A DNA stretch of 64,000 nt, taken from contig NZ_CP031417.1 in the NCBI RefSeq assembly GCF_003367395.1, positions 372,001 through 436,000 of the forward strand, given 5' to 3'. The number at the start of each line of letters is the position of its first letter. Within the stretch, counting starts at the first letter, position 1. Made by a program: the position numbers and the translations under genes. Positions 59,822 through 64,000 of the stretch are shown one piece after another. Origin of the DNA: Pseudolabrys taiwanensis. Its GTDB lineage: Bacteria > Pseudomonadota > Alphaproteobacteria > Rhizobiales > Xanthobacteraceae. Below the pieces are notes generated by a model. The model made no database searches, was not told the origin of the DNA, and was given only the letters and a program-made list of their open reading frames with translations.

Positions 59822-59850
59822 AGCGGCCGCCGTCCGGCGGTCGCTTTTTT
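59822..59850 (+). terminator. Rho-independent terminator
   Basis: AGCGGCCGCCG (59822-59832) with CGGCGGTCGCT (59835-59845), one G-T pair, then a run of T. It closes the small secreted protein transcript in front of the convergent regulator gene. Confidence 0.8.
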
Positions 59851-59864
59851 CACACGCCCTTGAG

Positions 59865-61556
59865 CTATTTCGGCGGCAAGCCTGCGGTGATGAGAAGATC
59901 TCTGACCTTGTCGGCGCTCGCCATATAGCGTGGACTTTGGTTCTTGGTCGGCAGGCCGATATTCTCGCCGTTGCTGCCTGGCCGAAGCTTCATTGCCTGA
60001 GCTACATAGTCGCGCGCTTCGTCATGGCGCCCCAGGGCCTCGAGCGCGGCCGCGATCAACAGATGCGTGCGGCCGGTTCCCGGCGTGACGGCGATGGATT
60101 GCCGCAGCCAGGGCAAGGCCTCTTCATAGCGTCCCATGAAGACGAGCGCGGCCCCGGCACCGAGCGGCCATGTCCAGCGCGACACCTGCGGTGTATCGAT
60201 TGTGTCGGCGCGCTCGAAGGTCGCCAGCGCATCTTCGAACCGGCCGAGTCGGAACTGGGCCATGCCGATCTGGAACATGACGAGGCCGTCCCATGGGTCG
60301 AAGCGCAACGCGTTCTGGCAGGCCACCAGGGTCTCGGCAAATTCGTTGATCGTTTGCAGCAGGCGGCAATAAGCCTGCAGCACAGGGATGTAATTGGGCT
60401 CCTGCTTCACCGCCTTGTCGAGCAGGCCTTTGGCACGCTGCTCGATCGCGTCGTTTTCCGAGACCGGATACCAGACCGTCGCGACCCCACGCATAAGATG
60501 CGCGGACAACGCTGCGGCAATATCGACATCGTTGGGCTTTTCCGCGTGCGCCTTTTCGAGCAGGTCCTGCGCGACGGCGAAGCGCTCTTTGTTTGTCTGG
60601 TTTAGAAAAGCTGTCGCCTGTTCGACGACGATCTTGGACTCCGGCGAGGACAAGCGCGCGTGCGTCAGGGCGTTGATGCGCAAGGCGAGCAGATTGCCGA
60701 TGCCCGCAGTGAGGCGCGATTGCTGCAGTCGCTCGTCCATAGCCTCGGCCGGCACGCTATAGCCGCCCGACCACTGCACCTGACCGTTGGCATCGATCAG
60801 CCGTGCCTGCACGTCCCATTTGTCACGGTTGCGTTGCAGTTCGCCCCGCACGATGAAATCCGTGTTGGTCGATGGCGCCGTGCTTCCGCTGGCGGTGCGC
60901 AGCTCATCTTGCGGCGCGAGAACGCGGATATTCCCGATCTTGGACAGGCCATCGGTAAGCCGGTCGGTGATATTTGCCGCCATCGGTGCGGTTGCGGGAT
61001 CTGCCGTCCGCGCCTCGAACGGGACCACAGTGATCGTTTGCATCTCAGGGACGTAAAGGCGCCGCACCAGTATCGGCGCCGCGACGGCCACCCCGACCGC
61101 GAGACATAAGACCGTTGATATCGCGAGCGCCGGGCGCCGCGTCATCAATAACCAGTGTCGGGCGCCGGACGGCTTCGCGGCGGGGGACGCTTCTTCGGCA
61201 GGAGGCGTTGCGGTGGGAGCTGCGGGCGGCGCCGAACGCGGAGCGCGCGCGCCAGTAGCCTCAATCTCAGCCTCAAACAAGTAACCGCGGCCGGAAACCG
61301 ATTTAACCACTTGCCGGTCTTTATCGCCGAGCGCGGTGCGAATCTCGCGGATGGCCTGAAAGAGGCTGTCTTCGCCGACATGGACGTTCGGCCAGACGGC
61401 GGACATCAATTCCTGCTTGGTGAGCAGGCGGTTCGCATTTCCCGCAAAGAATTGCAGCAGAGCGAAGGTCTTCGGGCGCAATTTTATCACTGCGCCGCCG
61501 GCCTCACGCAGTTCGGCCCGGTCGAGATCAAGCTCAAAAGTGCCGAACCGGAGCAC
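59865..61556 (-). CDS. Membrane-anchored OmpR-type winged-helix regulator with TPR-like domain (CadC-like)
   Basis: 563 residues. The N-terminal DNA-binding domain (1-98) reads FGTFELDLDRAELREAGGAVIKLRPKTFALLQFFAGNANRLLTKQELMSAVWPNVHVGEDSLFQAIREIRTALGDKD ... VSGRGYLFEAE, the OmpR/PhoB winged helix. A Pro/Ala-rich linker, one transmembrane helix (142-164, PALAISTVLCLAVGVAVAAPILV) and a periplasmic part follow: a TolB/adenylate-cyclase-associated-like segment (TITVVPFEARTAD ... ITDRLTDGLSKIGNIRVLAP) and a helical repeat region like TPR (ALRFDPWDGLVMFQIGMAQFRLGRFEDALATFERA). It resembles CadC-type one-component sensors. GTG 61556 is the start. The adhesin gene is divergent, and the shared 11-bp boxes lie between. 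Confidence 0.9.
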   Translation of the reverse strand: MLRFGTFELDLDRAELREAGGAVIKLRPKTFALLQFFAGNANRLLTKQELMSAVWPNVHVGEDSLFQAIREIRTALGDKDRQVVKSVSGRGYLFEAEIEATGARAPRSAPPAAPTATPPAEEASPAAKPSGARHWLLMTRRPALAISTVLCLAVGVAVAAPILVRRLYVPEMQTITVVPFEARTADPATAPMAANITDRLTDGLSKIGNIRVLAPQDELRTASGSTAPSTNTDFIVRGELQRNRDKWDVQARLIDANGQVQWSGGYSVPAEAMDERLQQSRLTAGIGNLLALRINALTHARLSSPESKIVVEQATAFLNQTNKERFAVAQDLLEKAHAEKPNDVDIAAALSAHLMRGVATVWYPVSENDAIEQRAKGLLDKAVKQEPNYIPVLQAYCRLLQTINEFAETLVACQNALRFDPWDGLVMFQIGMAQFRLGRFEDALATFERADTIDTPQVSRWTWPLGAGAALVFMGRYEEALPWLRQSIAVTPGTGRTHLLIAAALEALGRHDEARDYVAQAMKLRPGSNGENIGLPTKNQSPRYMASADKVRDLLITAGLPPK

Positions 61557-61744
61557 TGCGTTCCCCCGAAATAAGCTCCGTTTACCCCTAGCGGCGGCGA
61601 ATATCAGAAAACTTTCAGAAAGTCATCGCAGGTCCTTCAGGACTTGAGGCCGTGCCTCCTGCGATTATCGCCCCGTTAACAAATGGTTAAGCCGGAAAAC
61701 CGGCTCCCCGGGAAATTATCCAGGGTGGCAGGGGGATTTAACAG
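61557..61744. promoter_or_regulatory. Divergent region between winged-helix regulator and adhesin
   Basis: 188 bases. Boxes: TATCAGAA (61602-61609), TTTCAGAA (61613-61620), CTTCAGGA (61635-61642), offsets 0, 11 and 33, matching the element at 59333-59374. An inverted repeat AGCCGG-AAAA-CCGGCT lies around 61694-61709. GCAGGGGGATTT precedes the adhesin GTG as a ribosome-binding site. No further gene is seen. Confidence 0.55.
61602..61643 (+). promoter_or_regulatory. Tandem direct-repeat operator, copy 2
   Basis: TATCAGAA, TTTCAGAA and CTTCAGGA at offsets 0, 11 and 33; the intervening bases differ from copy 1, so the boxes and spacing are what is conserved. It lies 46 bases upstream of the regulator start and 102 bases before the adhesin start. 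Confidence 0.6.
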
Positions 61745-64000
61745 GTGAAGGTCGTAAAGAGGGCAGCGACGGGTCTGCAATCGCGGGCGACGTCGCGGCT
61801 GCTGCTGCTATCGAGCACGTGCGCGACACCGCCGCGGCTGCTCATCGGCGCCTTCGCGCTGCGCGTCTCTGCGGCTGCAATGGCCGTGGTGATGACGCTT
61901 TCGCCCGTCCTGTCCTTTGCCCAGAGCGTGCCGGTCGGCGTCAACAACATCGTGCCCGACGGCCGGACGGCAACAACCGTAACCACAAATGGCGCGACCA
62001 GCACCGTCACAACCAATACGATATCAGGCCCCAACGCCTTCAATTCGTTTTCTCAGTTTCAGATCGGGCGGGGCGCGACCGGCAATCTCATTTTGCCGAA
62101 CGGCACCAACAACCTGATCAATCTGCTCAACAGCAACGATCCGGCGGTCATCAACGGCGTCCTGAACGGCTACAAGAACGGGCAGATCGGCGGGAACATC
62201 TACTTCGCGGCCCCCGGCGGCTTCGTTGTCGGCTCGTCCGGCACCGTGAACGTCGGTTCGCTGAACGTGACCACGCCCACCCGTGAATTTGTCGATGGCG
62301 TGATCAACCATGCGGGCCAGATCAACCAGGGGGCCGTCGACAATCTGCTCGCCGGAACGGTGCCGCTATCGCCCGACGGCAATATCCGCATTCGTGGCCG
62401 GGTCAATGCGATCGACGCCGTCCGCCTTACCGGACAAAACGTCGTTGTCGGCACGCGCGACGCCATCAACCGCGACCATGCCGCGAAATTCGCCTCGACC
62501 GTCAACAGCAAGGGACTGCAAAGCGCCAGCCGGATCGTGGTGCGCAACGGCTCGATTCAGATCGTTGCCGGCACCGATGCGCACATCAACGGGCGCCTGA
62601 CGGCCCGAAAGGGCTCCGTCAGCGTCAACGCCGGCCGCGATGCGACGTTTGGCAACAAGGCGAACGTTTCGGTCGCCAGCAAGAACGGCAACGGAGGGTC
62701 GATCGCCGTCAATGCGGGCCGGGACATCAAGGTCGCCGGCTATGGCGTGCTGTCGGCCAAAAGCACGAACGGCAATGCCGGCACGATCCGGCTGATCGCG
62801 GGACGCAATCTGGACGTGACGCCCGGCGCCACCTTCGACGCGAGTTCCGCGCAGGGTGATGGCGGTCTGGTCGAACTGAGCGCCATGGGCCACGTCAATC
62901 TGCCGGCCGGCATCAAGGTCAAGGTCGGCGCGCCAAATGGCCAGGCGGGCTATCTGCTCATCGACCCGATGGAAATGACGATCGTCGCCGACGCCGTCGG
63001 CGGCACCAACGGCTATACGAGCACCGAGGTTCAGGGCTGGGTTGATTCCGTCGACGCCGGCGGCACGCTCATCCTGTGCGCGGGTTCCGGTGGCGGCAAC
63101 TGCAACGGCACCTTCACGTTGGCGGCAGGAGGCGTCATCGACGCGCGCCGCACGGCCGGCGGCGTGGTCAATGTCAGCATCGCCGCGAACGAAATCGACA
63201 TCTACGGCACCATCGATACGCGGTCTTATACCGGCGCACGTGTCGACGATCTCCTGTCTTCGGCCGGTCGGCTGTCGACCGGGAACTCGATGTCGGTCGC
63301 GCTGAACGCGCCGACGATCGTCATCGGCAGCACCGGCAAGATCCTGGCGGACGTCAATAACGCCACCGGGACCAACGCCACGTCCTACACGGCGGGCGAC
63401 ATCACGATGACGGCCACCGCCCGGGACATCCAGGCGCAAGCGCCGTCGAGCGCGACGACGTCGATATCCATCGGCGGCAGGCTGACCGGCAAAGCCGTCA
63501 CGGCGATCGCGAATTCCGAGGCGAGCACCGTTTTCCTGAATTCAGGTGTCGGCATGGCCCAGTTCGTCGCCGGTGCCTTCGGCGGCATTCTCACCGGCCT
63601 GGCGGGCGGCTACGTCAAGTCGGAGGCGTCGGCCAAGGTGACGGTGGAGGGCACGGCCAACATCACCGCGACAGGCGCTGTCACGCTGCAGGCCATCGGT
63701 TCGGAGACAGCGCAGGACCCAGCGATCAACTTCTCGCTGGCGGCGCTGCAGAACGCCGTCGCGGCGTCGGTTGTCGTCGGTGTCGTCAACGCCGACATCG
63801 CGGCACAGATCAAGTCCGGCGCGCGCATATCGAGCGGCGACCTGATCGTGCTCGCCTCGAACGACGCCGATCTGTCGGTCAAGTCGCTTATCTTCACCTC
63901 GACCACGGCCTATGACGGCACCTTCGCCTATTCGACCGGCACGGTGAACACGCGCGCCACCATCGACCCGGGCGTCATCATCGACAAGGTCGGCAATGTC
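61745..64000 (+). CDS. LktA-family filamentous adhesin, 5' part (runs off window)
   Basis: The frame is open from GTG 61745 to the last base (752 codons), so the gene is truncated by the window. An extended signal peptide (VSAAAMAVVMTLSPVLSFAQ) is followed by the two-partner-secretion-type N-domain: GVNNIVPDGRTATTVTTNG, GPNAFNSFSQFQIGRGATGNLILPNGTNNLINLL, GGNIYFAAPGGFVVGSSGTVNVGSLNVTTPTREFVDG. Beta-helix repeats follow (SVSVNAGRDATFG, SIAVNAGRDIKVAG, TIRLIAGRNLDVTPG). This is the pattern of LktA-type filamentous adhesins. It would be exported to the surface by a TpsB-like partner, which is not visible here. GTG is preceded by GGGGGATTTAACAG. The regulator gene is divergent. Confidence 0.85.
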   Translation, partial: MKVVKRAATGLQSRATSRLLLLSSTCATPPRLLIGAFALRVSAAAMAVVMTLSPVLSFAQSVPVGVNNIVPDGRTATTVTTNGATSTVTTNTISGPNAFNSFSQFQIGRGATGNLILPNGTNNLINLLNSNDPAVINGVLNGYKNGQIGGNIYFAAPGGFVVGSSGTVNVGSLNVTTPTREFVDGVINHAGQINQGAVDNLLAGTVPLSPDGNIRIRGRVNAIDAVRLTGQNVVVGTRDAINRDHAAKFASTVNSKGLQSASRIVVRNGSIQIVAGTDAHINGRLTARKGSVSVNAGRDATFGNKANVSVASKNGNGGSIAVNAGRDIKVAGYGVLSAKSTNGNAGTIRLIAGRNLDVTPGATFDASSAQGDGGLVELSAMGHVNLPAGIKVKVGAPNGQAGYLLIDPMEMTIVADAVGGTNGYTSTEVQGWVDSVDAGGTLILCAGSGGGNCNGTFTLAAGGVIDARRTAGGVVNVSIAANEIDIYGTIDTRSYTGARVDDLLSSAGRLSTGNSMSVALNAPTIVIGSTGKILADVNNATGTNATSYTAGDITMTATARDIQAQAPSSATTSISIGGRLTGKAVTAIANSEASTVFLNSGVGMAQFVAGAFGGILTGLAGGYVKSEASAKVTVEGTANITATGAVTLQAIGSETAQDPAINFSLAALQNAVAASVVVGVVNADIAAQIKSGARISSGDLIVLASNDADLSVKSLIFTSTTAYDGTFAYSTGTVNTRATIDPGVIIDKVGNV

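Noticed and set aside
1-64000. CRISPR array, prophage, transposon, toxin-antitoxin or restriction system
   Set aside because: No regularly spaced repeats, integrase, transposase, phage structural genes or defence genes seen.
1-64000. tRNA or rRNA genes
   Set aside because: No convincing cloverleaf or rRNA sequence was noticed by eye; a covariance-model scan would decide.

Overview
The window reads as a chromosome segment of an alphaproteobacterium of the Hyphomicrobiales (Rhizobiales), most likely from the Bradyrhizobiaceae/Xanthobacteraceae side. The signs are high GC, a lipid A very-long-chain fatty acid cluster (acpXL to lpxXL), an Omp25/31-type porin, the PhyR-NepR-EcfG general stress module with matching promoters, a HWE-type histidine kinase, DUF992 and similar small secreted proteins, and Ku/LigD end joining. 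No rRNA, tRNA, CRISPR array, transposase or phage gene was recognised.

1-9.4 kb holds the end of a ClC-type channel gene, a rhodanese, a porin, a spermidine/putrescine-type binding protein, and a compact minus-strand operon (acpXL, fabZ-like, two fabF-like, adh-like, lpxXL) that should make and attach the very long acyl chain of lipid A. 9.4-17.9 kb holds a VTT(DedA)-ATP-grasp fusion, a cysteine-rich protein beside a PCu(A)C copper chaperone, a complete TRAP transporter, and cell-envelope and hypothetical genes. 17.9-35 kb is a stress and repair region: ligD-ku, DUF1328, opgG-opgH, the ecfG-nepR/phyR divergon, a DUF883 operon, an HWE kinase, DUF992, PPK2, a SET protein, PolX and a phosphoribosyltransferase. 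GGAAC-N16/17-CGTT promoters recur in front of several of these genes and mark a local EcfG regulon.

35.2-46.7 kb is an accessory-looking catabolic divergon around a MocR-type regulator with palindromic operators. It carries three amidohydrolase-superfamily enzymes, a polar amino acid-type ABC transporter, an FAD oxidoreductase and a ureidoglycolate lyase family protein, which together suggest salvage of a nitrogen-rich heterocycle or ureide. 46.7-57.9 kb is a second, IclR-governed divergon: a TTT-type binding protein and a dihydroorotate dehydrogenase-like enzyme one way, and a DUF6282-like metallohydrolase, a two-cupin protein, an HpcH/HpaI aldolase, a full Liv-type ABC transporter and a quinone reductase-like flavoprotein the other way. 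The substrate is unknown.

57.8-64 kb ends with a DEDDh exonuclease, a small secreted protein, a membrane-bound OmpR-type winged-helix regulator with TPR-like C-terminus, and the first 752 codons of a large LktA-like filamentous adhesin. The same tandem 11-bp-phased sequence element lies upstream of the small secreted gene and between the regulator and the adhesin, which points to a small, apparently undescribed regulatory circuit.
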